A DNA stretch of 64,000 nucleotides from NCBI GenBank assembly GCA_936450465.1, contig OW388304.1, positions 36,795,593-36,859,592 on the forward strand, in the 5' to 3' direction. The position numbers were made by a program, and so were the translations under genes. Below the pieces are notes generated by a model that saw only the letters and a program-made list of their open reading frames with translations, did no database searches and was not told the origin of the DNA. Each line of letters opens with the position of its first letter. Position 1 is the first letter of the stretch. Positions 11,229 to 22,549 of this stretch are shown in pieces. Source of the DNA: Gibbula magus (taxonomy: Eukaryota; Mollusca; Gastropoda; Trochida; Trochidae).

Positions 11229-11884
11229 CCGAAGTGACAACACGAGAAGAATTGTTTGAAGACAAACATGTTTACATGAATGTTATTGACTCGAATTCCA
11301 CGATTTCAATCGACTTACATATCAATTTGTGTTCAGCATAACTTGGTGACCACCATTGATCATATTTCAGAAAGTATTTCATCTTTCATTTTTAGAAAAC
11401 TCCAGTAGGCGTTTCTTTTGGCCGACAATGTATTGCAATATCGGCGCAGCAACCACAGACAAGGAAAAACATCCCACCTGCTACGTGCAGATAATCCTTC
11501 TTGCAGACTATGGAAACATTTATGTGCGCAAATTTACCCTGAAATTACGTATCCGCATGTATATGTTTATAATTATATGCATTAAAGGGACACTACGTGT
11601 TTTTCATGATTTATTTTAGATGTGATACCTGTGGACAATTGATGCGCGCCAGCTACGGAACATTGTCCAGTTTTCGATCATAATCACGATTAAACATCTT
11701 AATATACTGAACAGATTGGAACTAAAAGGGTATTTTTCGACAACACTCATTACATCTCGATGAAATAACACCCTTGGTAATTTGTTACCTATGTTACTAC
11801 AATAACATACGGATGGCCCCTTTAAACATTAACTGTGCTATCCCACTGACTTGAACCAAAGAAACTTGCTTGATGATTTGACGT
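11229..11884. other. Intergenic with a dispersed repeat
   Basis: No gene is recognised. About 11630-11820 (GCGCGCCA...CATTGTCCAGTTTTCGATCA) is similar to 15460-15620, a diverged dispersed repeat. The tail has a run of TTTTTCCTAGAAGG that starts the AGGTCA-rich repeat. Confidence 0.55.
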
Positions 11885-11985
11885 TTTGTATTCGCTATAA
11901 CTTTTTTCCTAGAAGGTTTTGAGAACTCCTATACATAACTTCTTACTTATGCCCCTGGGGAATTTTTTTGACATGTTCATATTCA

Positions 11986-11998
11986 AGGTCAAAGGTCA
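11986..11998 (+). promoter_or_regulatory. Perfect DR1 nuclear-receptor site (one of several)
   Basis: AGGTCAAAGGTCA is an exact direct repeat of AGGTCA with one-base spacing, the consensus bound by RXR/HNF4/COUP-type receptors. Position 14063-14081 has three AGGTCA copies in a row, and TCAAGGTCA (an extended ERR/FTZ-F1-like half-site) recurs in every unit of this repeat family. The match is in the sequence. Occupancy or function is not shown. Confidence 0.35.
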
Positions 11999-12367
11999 AG
12001 ATCACGAGTTCTGAAATCGCTAAAAAAATCCTTGTAAACACGATAACTTGAAAAATATTTGTACTATCAGGCTCTTATTTGGTGTACATTAACTATGGAG
12101 AAAGGCCAAAATTTGAAAAGGTTTTCGCTAACATCCGTCAAAGGTCAAGGTCACAGCGAGGGCACGACTTCAGCATGCTTTTGCGAAAATGTCTTATTTC
12201 AACTATTAACACTTTAAATCATTAAATGATTGTTATACACAATGAAAAGTGATCACTGATTGTGTGACCTTGAATTTAAAAGGTCAAGGTCACGAAATAT
12301 GGTCAAGGTCACCAGTTCTGAAATCTCTAAATAACCTTTTCCCAAGAAGGTTTTAACACCTCATATA

Positions 12368-14008
12368 CACTCATGGCAAAAATGGTTGTCACCCCCTAAT
12401 ATTTAATTAAATTGGAGTTTATATCACATTGTATGCATGGCAATGTTGGTTTTCCATGGAAATGTCATTACAGGCATGAAGTTACATTAACTCACACTTT
12501 ACAATGAACAGATTCAGCGGTTTCATGTAGACCACGTGCATTTCATTGAAATGATTGAAATTTGTCTCCTTAGGTTTGTCATTTCCATCGATTACTATAG
12601 ACCTCTTTCATAAGATACAGCTTCACGACTATAGTTTCTGAAAAGCATAGACCATGCCTGGTCCCACTCCACCAGGAATCAGACATGAAATCATTGGCAT
12701 GAGTCGTGGTGGCGCTTCGAATCGTGTCATTGCTGCAGCATGTAACGTCAGTGTTAGAACTGTTCAAAGGATTAAAAGACTGCACGCCATACAGGGAAAT
12801 GTTGTTCCGAATAAGTCTTCAGGCCGTCCCAAGAAAACTACGGTTCGTCAGGATAGAATTCTTCTTCGTTTGACCCGACGTCATAGACGTCTTTCGTCTT
12901 TGACTCTTGCACAGAGATGGGGGGCTCATATTAATACGCCCATTTGCCGGAGAACTGTAGTGAACAGGTTGCTCCAGCATGGATATAAGGCAAGAAGACC
13001 TGCCATCAAACCATTCTGGACACTGGTCCACCGCAGGGCACGGCTTGCTTGGGCGCAGCAGCACCGCAGAATCCAACTTGGACATTGGCGTCACGTCATA
13101 TTTACCGATGAGTCTCGTTTCCTACTGCATAAGGTGGACAGGAGAATGAGAGTGCGACGTTTACGTGGGGAAAGGTTCAATGACGACTGTCTGCAGCATC
13201 AGGTTGCCCACGGTGGCGGTTCTGTACACGTATGGGCAGGAATACACCATAACGGTAAAACGGATCTTGTCGTCCTTCAAGGAAACGTCAACCAGAGGTC
13301 GTACAGACGTCTTCTTGAAACCGTTTGCCTCCCACATGCAAGAAGAGTGTATGGCAACAACTTCCTGTTGCAGGACGATAATGCACCAGCCCATCGTGCA
13401 CGTACAGTGAACGCTTTCATTCAGGCACAAGGAGTAACAAGATTGCCCTGGCCTTCAAAAAGTCCGGATATGAATCCGATAGAACATGCTTGGGATCAGC
13501 TTGACCGTGCAATTAGAAGACTGGACCCTGCTCCTGCAAATTTACAGCAATTGCGGGCTGCTCTTGTGAATGAATGGAACAATTTGGCTGTTGCAAACAT
13601 CAACACACTGATAGACAGTATGCCTGCCCGAATTATCGCCCTTGAAAATTCCAGAGGCGGTGCTACCCGATATTAGGCTTGTAAATATACTCATACATGA
13701 CTGCAGAATGAAATAAAACCGACAATTGAACTTGAAAATGTAATTTGTTTTATTGATACCCATCCAATTGATACTATATGGATACTGTAAAAAATTGCCC
13801 TTTTTCACAGGGACCATACATATCCTGATAGAATTTCTTAAATTGGCCAGCACAAGACCAAAATACAAGCTGGTATGTTTTACGAATGTTTTTCCCAATC
13901 ACACAAATCATTCTGACAGTTATTGCATGTTTGATTATTTGTCCACACTCAGTTAAACTTGACGTAGCGTTCTCAGTCTGGGGGTGACAACCATTTTTGC
14001 CATGAGTG
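12368..14008 (+). mobile_element. Complete Tc1-type transposon, 1641 bp
   Basis: The ends are perfect 29-bp inverted repeats (CACTCATGGCAAAAATGG... at 12368-12396 and its inverse at 13980-14008). TA duplications lie at 12366-12367 and 14009-14010. It is inserted in the first unit of the AGGTCA-rich repeat, and the unit reads continuously across the site when the element is ignored. It carries one uninterrupted transposase gene. The perfect TIRs and open frame indicate a young copy. Confidence 0.95.
12654..13676 (+). CDS. Tc1-type DD34E transposase, intact
   Basis: Cut-and-paste transposase of 340 residues, the usual length for Tc1 proteins. The N-terminus (about residues 8-60) is a helix-turn-helix with the SNRVIAAACNVSVRTVQRIK recognition region, followed by the GRPKKT linker and a second HTH (about 65-120). 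The catalytic triad is visible: D152 in VIFTDESRF, D242 in LLQDDNAPAH and E277 in SPDMNPIEHAW. Exactly 34 residues separate the last two, so it is DD34E. The ATG is 286 bp inside the left TIR and AATAAA-like sequence follows near 13712. There is no stop or frameshift, so the protein could be functional. Activity is not shown. Codon use is far less AT-rich than the flanking repeat, as expected for an insertion. Confidence 0.95.
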   Translation: MPGPTPPGIRHEIIGMSRGGASNRVIAAACNVSVRTVQRIKRLHAIQGNVVPNKSSGRPKKTTVRQDRILLRLTRRHRRLSSLTLAQRWGAHINTPICRRTVVNRLLQHGYKARRPAIKPFWTLVHRRARLAWAQQHRRIQLGHWRHVIFTDESRFLLHKVDRRMRVRRLRGERFNDDCLQHQVAHGGGSVHVWAGIHHNGKTDLVVLQGNVNQRSYRRLLETVCLPHARRVYGNNFLLQDDNAPAHRARTVNAFIQAQGVTRLPWPSKSPDMNPIEHAWDQLDRAIRRLDPAPANLQQLRAALVNEWNNLAVANINTLIDSMPARIIALENSRGGATRY

Positions 14009-15060
14009 TACATAGCTTCTTTCTTATAAACCTGGTGGATGATTTTGACATGTTCACATTGAAGGTCAAAGGTCAAGGTCACGAGTTCTGAAATCGCTAA
14101 AAAAATCCTTGTAAACACGATAACTTGAAAAATATTTGTAGTATCAGGCTCTTATTTGGTGTAAATCAACTATGGAGAAAGGCCAAGATTTGAAAAGGTT
14201 TTCGCTAGCATCCGTCAAAGGTCAAGGTCACAGCGAGGGCACGACTTAAGCATGCTTTTGCGAAAATGTCTTATTTCAACTATTAACACTTTGAATCATT
14301 AAATGATTGTTATACACAATGAAAAGTGATCACTGATTGAGTGATCTTGAATTTTAAAGGTCAAGGTCACGAGATAGGGTCGAGGTCACCAGTTCTGAAA
14401 TCACTTAATAACTTTTTTCCATGAAGGTATCAACACCTCATATATATAGCTTCTTTCTTGTACACCTGGGGAAACATTTTGATATGCTCACATTCAAGGT
14501 CAAATGTCAAGGTCATGAGTTCTGAAATCACTACAAAAATCCTTGTAAACACGATAACTTCAACAACTTCTGTGCTATCAGCCCCTAACTTGGTATATAT
14601 CAACTATGGAGAAAGACCAAGATTTGAAAACGTTTTTGCTAAAATCTGTCAAAGGTCAAGGTCACAGCAAGGTCACAACTTAAGCGTGCTATTGTGAATA
14701 TGCCTTATGTTAACAATGAGCACTATTGAGTCATTGCATGATTGTTATACACAATGAAAAGTAATCATTGATGGTGTGACCTTGAACGTCAAGTTCAAGG
14801 TCATGAGATATTGGTTAAGGCCATGTTAATCTTTTGATCTAATTTTGAAATCAGAAATAGTTTTTAAGAACAAAGTTGTGAAAAGTGACCCCAGTGATGA
14901 TTCAACTTGTTAGAATAACTTGAATAATGAAAAACATTTTGTCCAAAAAAAATCCAATTTTATTTATGCTGAGGAGAAGGCGGAACAGGGAAAGGCGAGA
15001 CCCAAAGTTTCGGAGCTGCTCTGCTTTTGCGGTGTCCCGCAAACGCTCTTCTAGTTAGTT

Positions 15061-15828
15061 AATGGTTGCTATAAATATATATAAATAAGATTTATTGTGT
15101 GATATATGTATGGCTTTTAAATCATTTTTAATTTCTTTTTTTATTATTACGTATACACGATTAAGCAACATCGAATCAAAATTCGCTGTAATAATTCAGA
15201 TTCAGATTATCACAGAGATTGTCTACAAAGAGACAAAACATGTTAGTCATGCTTCATAACTGACTTTATTAGTAACACTATTTATTAAAGGTACATCCAT
15301 TGTGTTTAATAAAATAATATTTGTCTTTAATACGTTGCAACTCACAATGTGTGCTGTTTACAGTACAACTACATTCACTCAGCTTGCATATTCATCCCCA
15401 ATCGCGAAATATATCATAATTACTAGATTCCAATTAAAATAGAGTAACATCATTATGCATTGTGCATCATTGGCGCGCATCAATCGCGATGCATTGTCCG
15501 GTTTTCGATCAGAAATCACTACTTGTCGACTTTCATGAAAATAGTAGTTTTCGTTAACAGTCGGTACTTCTAGATAAAGTAACACATTTTATAACGTTTG
15601 TAATATGTGACCCCTAACAACAATAATGTGCATTTACAAGAAGCTTGATGTTAAATATACATTACGTTAACCAAATTTCAAACAACGATGGCAGCTTTAT
15701 TTAATACGAATAAAGTTTATTGAATAGTAAAGAATATTGAATGATATAATAGAAAATTATTTATTACTGCACTTTGAAACATTAACCACTTAAATATTCC
15801 TTGACGCTGCAGAAGTCGGCCTTCCCTC
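15061..15828. other. Intergenic, no gene recognised
   Basis: AT-rich. Contains the second copy of the dispersed repeat shared with 11630-11820 (at about 15460-15620). Only short open frames. Confidence 0.55.
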
Positions 15829-16100
15829 ATGTTGCTGGCTTCACACTTGCATTTTCCGTGTAACCAGGGACACCTGATAACCTTGCATATTCCATGTAAC
15901 CAGGGACATGTGTGTATCAGCGCGAAATACCAACAAATGCTATTCCCTTATGATGTGTGTAAGTGTACATTTCCTAGGTTAAAAGGGCGAAAACAAGCAT
16001 ATGACAAGGTTCTGTTAACCGGGGACGTCCCCGGTTGAGTGTGTGTCCCCGGTTGAACGGTGTTTTTAGATACAACTGTCCCCGGTTGCCACCTTTAACA
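15829..16100. repeat. CCCCGGTTG repeats with a 20-bp perfect palindrome
   Basis: Repeated GTAACCAGGGACA and CCCCGGTTG motifs surround a perfect palindrome at 16017-16036 (AACCGGGGACGTCCCCGGTT). The GTAACCAGGGAC motif also ends the TIR element at 17914-19431. This is probably a degraded terminal region of a related element. Confidence 0.5.
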
Positions 16101-16104
16101 AACA

Positions 16105-16122
16105 TATACACACACACACACA

Positions 16123-16154
<32 letters not shown>

Positions 16155-16175
16155 CACACACATACATACACACAC
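16105..16175. repeat. (AC)n(GCAC)n microsatellite
   Basis: Alternating purine-pyrimidine tract ACACAC...GCACGCAC...ACACACATAC. It is a potential Z-DNA former. The open frames across it are artefacts of the simple repeat. Confidence 0.9.
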
Positions 16176-17499
16176 ATGTACGCAAACGAACACACTACAT
16201 TCAAATACAAAGATAACAAATACAAATACATACATTTCAATACATACAATCCACGTAATTACGTGAAAATGGACATTACGATACAACAATATAAAATCTA
16301 TGATAAAATTTAGAAAGTTTACCCCTAAATGTGGATCAAATTCATTCGGCGTATATACATTTTATTTACAAGGGCGGCTAAGGAGTTACACACCATTGGA
16401 TTGTTCATAAGGAAGCAATGCTGGTTAGGATTGTTGAATGGATGCTGCATAGGTTATATTGCGCACCTGTGGGCCACGCTCACCATTTTGCTTGCATATT
16501 TGATTTTTAAGCATTTGGGGGTGACATGAAAGTCGTGTAAGAAGATATAACCTAAAACAGATACACTTTAGAACCAAATAATATATCATGCAAAAGTGAC
16601 CATGAATCCCTTATGTTTCTTATGAGAAGATGGAGAGGATTTATTTCAATATGTGTAATATTTAACCTGTGTTTCCTTTTTAAACTAGATTGAATATTGG
16701 AAGGACCGTCTTCATAGCTGACCACATACTGAGCTAACAAGAGATGGCGAATGCAAGCTTGCCTAGGTAAGTGATGGATGTGTGCATTTTGAAAAGATCA
16801 TTGCAAAAGATGATCAAGAGGCAGATAATTTGCGCCTATTACTGGCCCCACACCTTGCTGCCGCTCCGACCATATTCCTACTGTCAATAAACATTATTTG
16901 AACTTTCTGTTTTGATATCACTATCTTAGATAATATCTCTTTTTTTCTGCAGCAAGATATACTGATGAATTATTTAGAGCAGATAAATAATATATATATA
17001 TATTTCACATACAGAATTTTAAAACAGGCACTCGAAACATTAACAAACATTTCTGCAATCTGACTATCAAATACACATAGCCTGCATTTTAACCCCAAGG
17101 TGATATTTCCAAGTTCTGAAACTCCACCCACAGTTTGTGACCAATCTTTCTCACACTTTACACATGCTTGGGATATATATCGGGTAATATGCATGTGCTT
17201 TCTTGGGACCGATCGGATAAATATTTTAGGAGTTACGGCCATTAACTTAGTGCACTCAGCTTTCCTAATTCAGACTGACAGTACCTGTGTTCTAAAATCA
17301 ACTCTTCACACAGTTTTTTTTTCAATCTTTCTTAAACTTCACACCTGCTTTGGATATACAGGGTCTTTCGAGACCAATCGGATTCCTATTTAGAGAGTTA
17401 AAGTCCTTGACCTTGAGTACTCGGCTTTTCTGATTTTTGGTTAAACTTAAAGTTAGCGTTGCTCAAACTATTGATATGTCTTTGAAGCTTGATATATGT
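16176..17499. other. Intergenic, no gene recognised
   Basis: Short open frames only (for example 90 codons minus at 16970-17242 and 97 codons plus at 17100-17393, overlapping and without domains). Confidence 0.5.
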
Positions 17500-17790
17500 G
17501 TTTCATATTAACGCATTCCACATAACCTAATATATACATATAAAATAGTATTTTATCAACATATTTCACACAGCCCCACGTCGATATATTGGACAGTATT
17601 TCATCAGCACATTTCCCAAAGCCTCACATATTACAAGTGTTTATCAAGCAGAACTTACACATTTCAGACAACCTCGCAGATATATCACATAGATCTTTAT
17701 TAACAGAATTCACATAGCCTCAAATGTTCATATCAAATATATCATTATCAACACATTTCACACAGTCTCACACATACAAATCAAATATAG
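17500..17790. repeat. Degenerate ~55-bp minisatellite, continued at 20020-20165
   Basis: Repeats of ATCAACACATTTCACACAGC followed by CTCACATATNNATATCAAATA. The same unit resumes at about 20020-20165. The TIR element and hairpin between 17.9 and 19.8 kb were therefore inserted into, or grew within, one array. Confidence 0.6.
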
Positions 17791-17913
17791 AGGATAGTTG
17801 ACATTCCCCGTCGAATACAATGTCTACCACCTCCATCTACCACATCTTCTGAAGTAGAAATGATATTTATTACTCAACCGTGGTTAGATCACTCATTAGA
17901 TAACAATGAGTTT

Positions 17914-19431
17914 GTTACACCAGGGACATTATATACAGGGACTAGCAACTTCTGCTCGTTACATGATCATTTCTACTGAGCGACCCAATTAGACCTCTCC
18001 TCGTCGCGCTTCAACGCACAAACGACTTGTTGCTTGCGTTAGCGCTTGTTTGTTATCGCACTGTATTGTTGTAACCAGTTGGCGTTTCCGAGTCTTGCCG
18101 ACTCGCCCGTGCGTCAATCGGCAATCTTCGTAAAGTCAAGAAACATAAAAGTAACTCCCTATGAAACTGTAACAACATCGGAAGTGTCTATCTCCAAGCA
18201 GATGAATGATTACGTGAATCAAATGAAATAGAATTGGTAATAAAGAAATTATTATACTCAAAGGTGTGCTATATATGATTGTTACAAAATTACGAAAATG
18301 CACATTTATTTTGTAAATGTGATATGACATAGAATATATATACAATGTTAGGTTACCTAGTGCTTTGGAATACTTGATGTTATACACATGTATTATTCTA
18401 TTATTTTTGAAGTTGATTACTGTTTATTGATCTTAAGAAAAAATTAAATAAAACATGAACTTATATAAAAAAAAAAGAAGTAGGCCTAATTATTTATTAT
18501 TTATGCTGATGCTACAACATGACAGAAAGGCCATTCATCAAAGAGTTCGTTTCAAATTTATTTTCCCCTTCGAACCGGTACATTCTACATGAATGTAGGA
18601 AAGACAGTACAAGGGGAACAGAAACATATCCTCCATGTTCTGTGCAGACAAGATGGCGAACTGACTCGCTATTTTAACTACAAAGTACGAGCGTATTACA
18701 TGCTGACTACTTTCCCCTAAAATAACAGTTTGACACAAACGCATAAAAAAACCATTCATCTTTCGCAAAATTGATATTTTAGAATTTATCCCCTTAGGTA
18801 AAAGTAAAAGTTTTCATTTTCCCCCGAACCATTCTAAATATCATATCTCATCTGTTCAGACAAGATGGCGGACTGACTCGCTATTTTAACTGCAAAGTAC
18901 GAGCGTATTACATGCTGGCTTCTTTCCCCTAAAATACTAGCTTGACGATGTTACATCCGAAAACTATTCATCTATCGCTAACTTAATATTTTAGAATTTA
19001 TTGTCTTAGGTAAAAGTACAAGTTTTGGATTCCCCTTGAACCATTACCAATATCATTGACGCTCCTTACAGACAAGATGGCGGACTGACTCGATATTTTA
19101 ACTGCAAAGTCCGAGCGTATTACATGCTGGCTTCTTTCCCCTAAAATACTAGCTTGACGATGTTACATCCGAAAACTATTCATCTATCGCTAACTTAATA
19201 TTTTAGAATTTATTGTCTTAGGTAAAAGTAAAAGTTTTGGATTCCGCTTGTCTTGAACTGTCAACTGTCACTATTGTTTATATAGTGATTAACTGGATAT
19301 ATTAGTGTGCTACGCCAGTTATTAGCGCAATGCAGGCGCCAAGTCAAGATGTGCGTTGGACCATGACGAGGTGAGCTCCGCGAGCTAATTGCTTAGTTGC
19401 TAGTCCCTCTATATAAGGTCCCTGGTTACAC
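17914..19431. mobile_element. 1.5-kb TIR element with internal 212-bp tandem repeats
   Basis: The left end (17914-17950, ACCAGGGACATTATATACAG...GGACTAGCAACT) is matched inverted at 19395-19431 with a few mismatches. No coding region is seen. Both ends carry the ACCAGGGAC motif also found at 15860-15910. The short target duplication is ambiguous (possibly TAC). Family not assigned. Confidence 0.6.
18545..19250. repeat. Three tandem 212-bp units
   Basis: AGACAAGATGGCG recurs at 18645, 18857 and 19069, exactly 212 bp apart each time. Each is followed by ACTGACTCGxTATTTTAACT, TTACATGCTG and TTCTTTCCCCTAAAAT. Units two and three are nearly identical and unit one is more diverged. Non-coding. Confidence 0.85.
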
Positions 19432-19615
19432 ACATGTGTGATACCACCGCGTGCTGTTGTAACGTCACAATCGGCGCGTGACGTCATAGTCGTTTTTGGT
19501 TGACGTCACAATGCTAGCCGCGCGACTGCAATAGCGTGTGATCTTTTTGCAAGTAGGCGTCATATAGAACGATATTATTGCAATTCAGCGCTATTTACAT
19601 CATTGAGTAATAAAT

Positions 19616-19759
19616 GAAATACTAAACTCGGTCCCGTTTGATAACATGTTTATGAAACTCGTGAATGGCATCGGTATTTAACTCGCTTTCGCTCGTCAAA
19701 ATACCAAACCATCCACTCGTTTCATAAACATGTTATCAAACGGGACATCGTTTAGTATT
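19616..19759. mobile_element. ~140-bp hairpin MITE
   Basis: Left arm 19616-19680 (ACTAAACTCGGTCCCGTTTG, then ATAACATGTTTATGAAACTC) is inverted at 19700-19759. It is a near-complete palindrome with a short loop containing CTCGCTTTCGCTCG. It is typical of a foldback MITE. No target duplication is clear. Confidence 0.65.
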
Positions 19760-20383
19760 CTATATATTAACAATCGTGGAATCATACATTTCTTCACTCG
19801 AGAAATGTCAAATATTCCATGTATTAGATTTTCGTGCATAGTTCGTTATTGACGTTAATTCTATGAATGAACTATCATGCCAATTGCCTTGTTTTTTCGC
19901 GGTCTTCTTTTGACGTCATACTTGTTATGATGACGTCATATAACTGAAAGTGTTATTTCACTGAGTAGATGAATAAAATAAATGCCGTATTTCACCACTG
20001 AACATATAATGAATATCATCATCACACGTTTCACACAACCTCATATATAAATTTCACAAAGAACTTTATCAACACATTTAAAGCAGCCCCGCATATGCGT
20101 GTCAAATAGATCATTATCAACACATTTCACGCAGCCTCACTTGTTCATATCCCAAAGTATAATACATATTCTACTGGTCCCTTTTTATACACAAATTAAC
20201 CCATGAACAATTCACTTAGTTTCATTTACATCAAACACATTGCTTTGTTTGCATTGTAGCAATGTCTTGTCTATGTCATAATTTTAATCAAACTATATGG
20301 TTTCAATTAGTATATATGTTTACACGTTGAAAGTGATATTGATTTTATGGTTCGAAATTGTTGATTGTAAAACAAGAGAATTA

Positions 20384-21428
20384 GTGAGCACAGCTCACTC
20401 ATGATACCCCCGCTTTTAACATTGGTCAAAGAGAAATATTGGAAAATAGCAAAAGGGCATCAATGTTTAAACTTTTGTATGAACAGACCATTATATTTAA
20501 GTATTATTAAAGCAGAGTAAGTATTACACTTGTAATCATGTTTTAGAAGTAAAAGTCGAAAAATTTGAAAAATGGCATTAAATATGCAAATGAGGGTATG
20601 AAACATACAAATATGCAAATGAGGGTATGGAATATAAAAATGACAGATGTACACATCAGTGGTTTCGTAACATTTGAACAATTAGTGTCTGAGTTATGGG
20701 TGGAACAAAAAGTGTGAATGGTGAAGATGAAAAACTGAGAAAATTTGCATAAATGATGCAAATGAGGGTATGAAACATACAAAAGGCAGATGTACACATC
20801 GTGATGATTATATGTATCAAGTTACAAGACATTTGAACAATTAGTATTTGAGTTATGAGTGGAACAAAAACTGTGAATGGCAAAGTTAGAAAACGGAGAA
20901 TATTTGCATAAATTATGCAAATGAGGGTATGAAACATACAAAAGGCAGATGTACACATCATGGTGATTGTACATATCAAGTTTCGTAACATTTGAACAAC
21001 TGGTTTTAGAGTTATGAGTGGAACAAAAAGTGTGAATTGTTAGTTCGAAAACGAAGAAAATTTTCATAAATTATTCAAATGAGGGTATGAAACATACAAA
21101 AGGCAGATGTACACATCGTAATGATTATATGTATCAAGTTAGAAGACATTTGAACAATTAGTATTTGAGTTATGAGTGGAACGAAAACTGTGAATGGCAA
21201 AGTCGAAAAATGGAGACAATTTGCATAAATTATGTAAATGAGGGTATGAAATATACAAAAGGCAGATGTACACATCATGGTGATTGTACATATCAAGTTT
21301 CGTAAAATTTGAGCAACTGGTTTCAGAATTATGAGCGGAACAAAAACCGGACGGACGGACGGACGGTCGGACGCACGGACGTGCTGACCGCTATATACCC
21401 CCGACTGCTTCGTAGCGGGGGTATAATT
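20384..21428. mobile_element. ~1-kb non-autonomous element with 158-bp tandem core
   Basis: Starts with a GTGAGCACAGCTCAC palindrome and ATACCCCCGCTTTT near 20404. It ends with AGCGGGGGTAT near 21424, so the ends are inverted copies of ATACCCCCGCT. The core has about five tandem units of 143-160 bp, marked by GCAGATGTACACATC at 20644, 20787, 20945, 21105 and 21262, then a (GGAC)n stretch and a terminal hairpin. It finishes about 50 bp before the methyltransferase start. Frames inside it are repeat artefacts. Confidence 0.65.
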
Positions 21429-21481
21429 ATATTATCTATGAACAGGATTATTGAGCAATATATTGTATATGTTTCAGAACC

Positions 21482-22549
21482 ATGTTCCAGATACTACGAA
21501 CATACGTCATTCCCTTAGTGATGTTTGGTGTCATCATATTTCTGCTTTATGCGTACACATACAAGAGCATTGAAACAAACGTTGGGCCAGCGTCGGTACC
21601 GTGTGTCGCGGTACCATGTGTCGCGGTACCATGTGTCGCAGATTACGGACAGAAGAAAAGCAGTATTAATTTGGAAAGAAACACAAATCTTGAGGAATTA
21701 TCAAAAGGCAAAACCAAGGTGCTTTGGTTTAATGGAAAACAGTTTGAGAGACTTTATGATTTCTGTAAATGGACGCCATCATTCGAATGCACTGTATTGA
21801 GGGTTCCTCAAGACCGGATTCCCATATTCCATCAGGACCCTGCTCTCGACCCGATAATGAAACGTTATCTATCAGCGAAACATAATGAAGAATTGCCGAA
21901 AATACGCGTACTTACGCGTGAACTTGAAAAACATCCAGAATCCATATTTCTTGACCTTGGGGCTAATGTTGGAGTTTTCACCTTGACCATAGCCAAAACT
22001 CTCAAACGAAAAGTCATTGCAGTTGAGCCTGTGTTTACAAACGTAGCTCAGTTGTGTAGAAGCATTCAGGAAAACGGACTTACCGACAACGTGACGGTTG
22101 TATTCAATCCATTATCAGATCAGCACACTCAGGTCGATATGACGGCGCCGCTCAAAAGACTCGTTACATCCCAAGTACGGCTTCTGCGAAATCAAAGTAT
22201 CCAAGATAAAGGTAATTCCAGCTGTCCAAAAAAACCAGCTTATAACACCGTCTGCTTGGACGACCTTCTTCCCTACATGACATCCAAAACTGCTGTTATT
22301 AAGATTGATGTGCAAAGTTATGAATACAATACTTTCAAAGGAGCTCAGAAGTTTCTGGATGCCATAGACGTTACACTCATATTTATGGAGTGGATACTGG
22401 TTAAGAACGAACCAAATGCAGATAAATTCGTTGAAATGTTAAAAGCTCGGTCATATGTTTCGTATACTCCAGGCGGCAAAGTTCTTGATAACAACCTCTA
22501 CAAGAGTTGGCCACTGGATGTAGTCTGGCGGAAGAAAACCTCTGTATAG
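21482..22549 (+). CDS. FkbM-type methyltransferase, type II membrane protein
   Basis: Predicted 355-residue SAM-dependent methyltransferase of the FkbM (Methyltransf_21) family. These proteins mostly O-methylate small molecules or glycans, but the animal substrates are largely unknown and none is claimed here. Residues 9-26 form one hydrophobic helix near the N-terminus without a clear cleavage site, suggesting a Golgi/ER type II anchor. A three-fold VPCVA repeat (39-53) sits in the stalk. Motif I is FLDLGANVGVF (156-166), followed by the acidic strand VIAVEP (178-183) and the IKIDVQSYE block (273-281), where the family usually has KIDVEGxE. The ATG follows a good 3' splice site (pyrimidine-rich tract, TTTCAG at 21472-21477), so a 5' non-coding exon upstream is likely. 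The coding part is intact and intronless. Confidence 0.85.
   Translation: MFQILRTYVIPLVMFGVIIFLLYAYTYKSIETNVGPASVPCVAVPCVAVPCVADYGQKKSSINLERNTNLEELSKGKTKVLWFNGKQFERLYDFCKWTPSFECTVLRVPQDRIPIFHQDPALDPIMKRYLSAKHNEELPKIRVLTRELEKHPESIFLDLGANVGVFTLTIAKTLKRKVIAVEPVFTNVAQLCRSIQENGLTDNVTVVFNPLSDQHTQVDMTAPLKRLVTSQVRLLRNQSIQDKGNSSCPKKPAYNTVCLDDLLPYMTSKTAVIKIDVQSYEYNTFKGAQKFLDAIDVTLIFMEWILVKNEPNADKFVEMLKARSYVSYTPGGKVLDNNLYKSWPLDVVWRKKTSV

Larger units (their letters stand above)
11885..15060 (+). repeat. AGGTCA-rich tandem repeat (430-470-bp units), split by a Tc1 element
   Basis: Three tandem units (about 11895-12365, 14011-14450 and 14450-14840) share TTTTTCCxxGAAGGTxTTxA, CACGATAACTTGAAAAATAT, CAAAGGTCAAGGTCACAGCG and TTGTTATACACAATGAAAAG. 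The array ends near 14980-15060 with GGCGGAACAGGGAAAGGCGA and a TGTCCCGCAAA terminus. A second copy lies at 33150-33207 plus 35978-36960. The first unit is cut by the Tc1 element exactly at a TA. It is non-coding. The short frames in it, such as 14458-14697, are chance. Confidence 0.8.

Noticed and set aside
16035..16313. Open frames across the AC/GC microsatellite
   Set aside because: Simple-repeat translation on both strands; no independent support.
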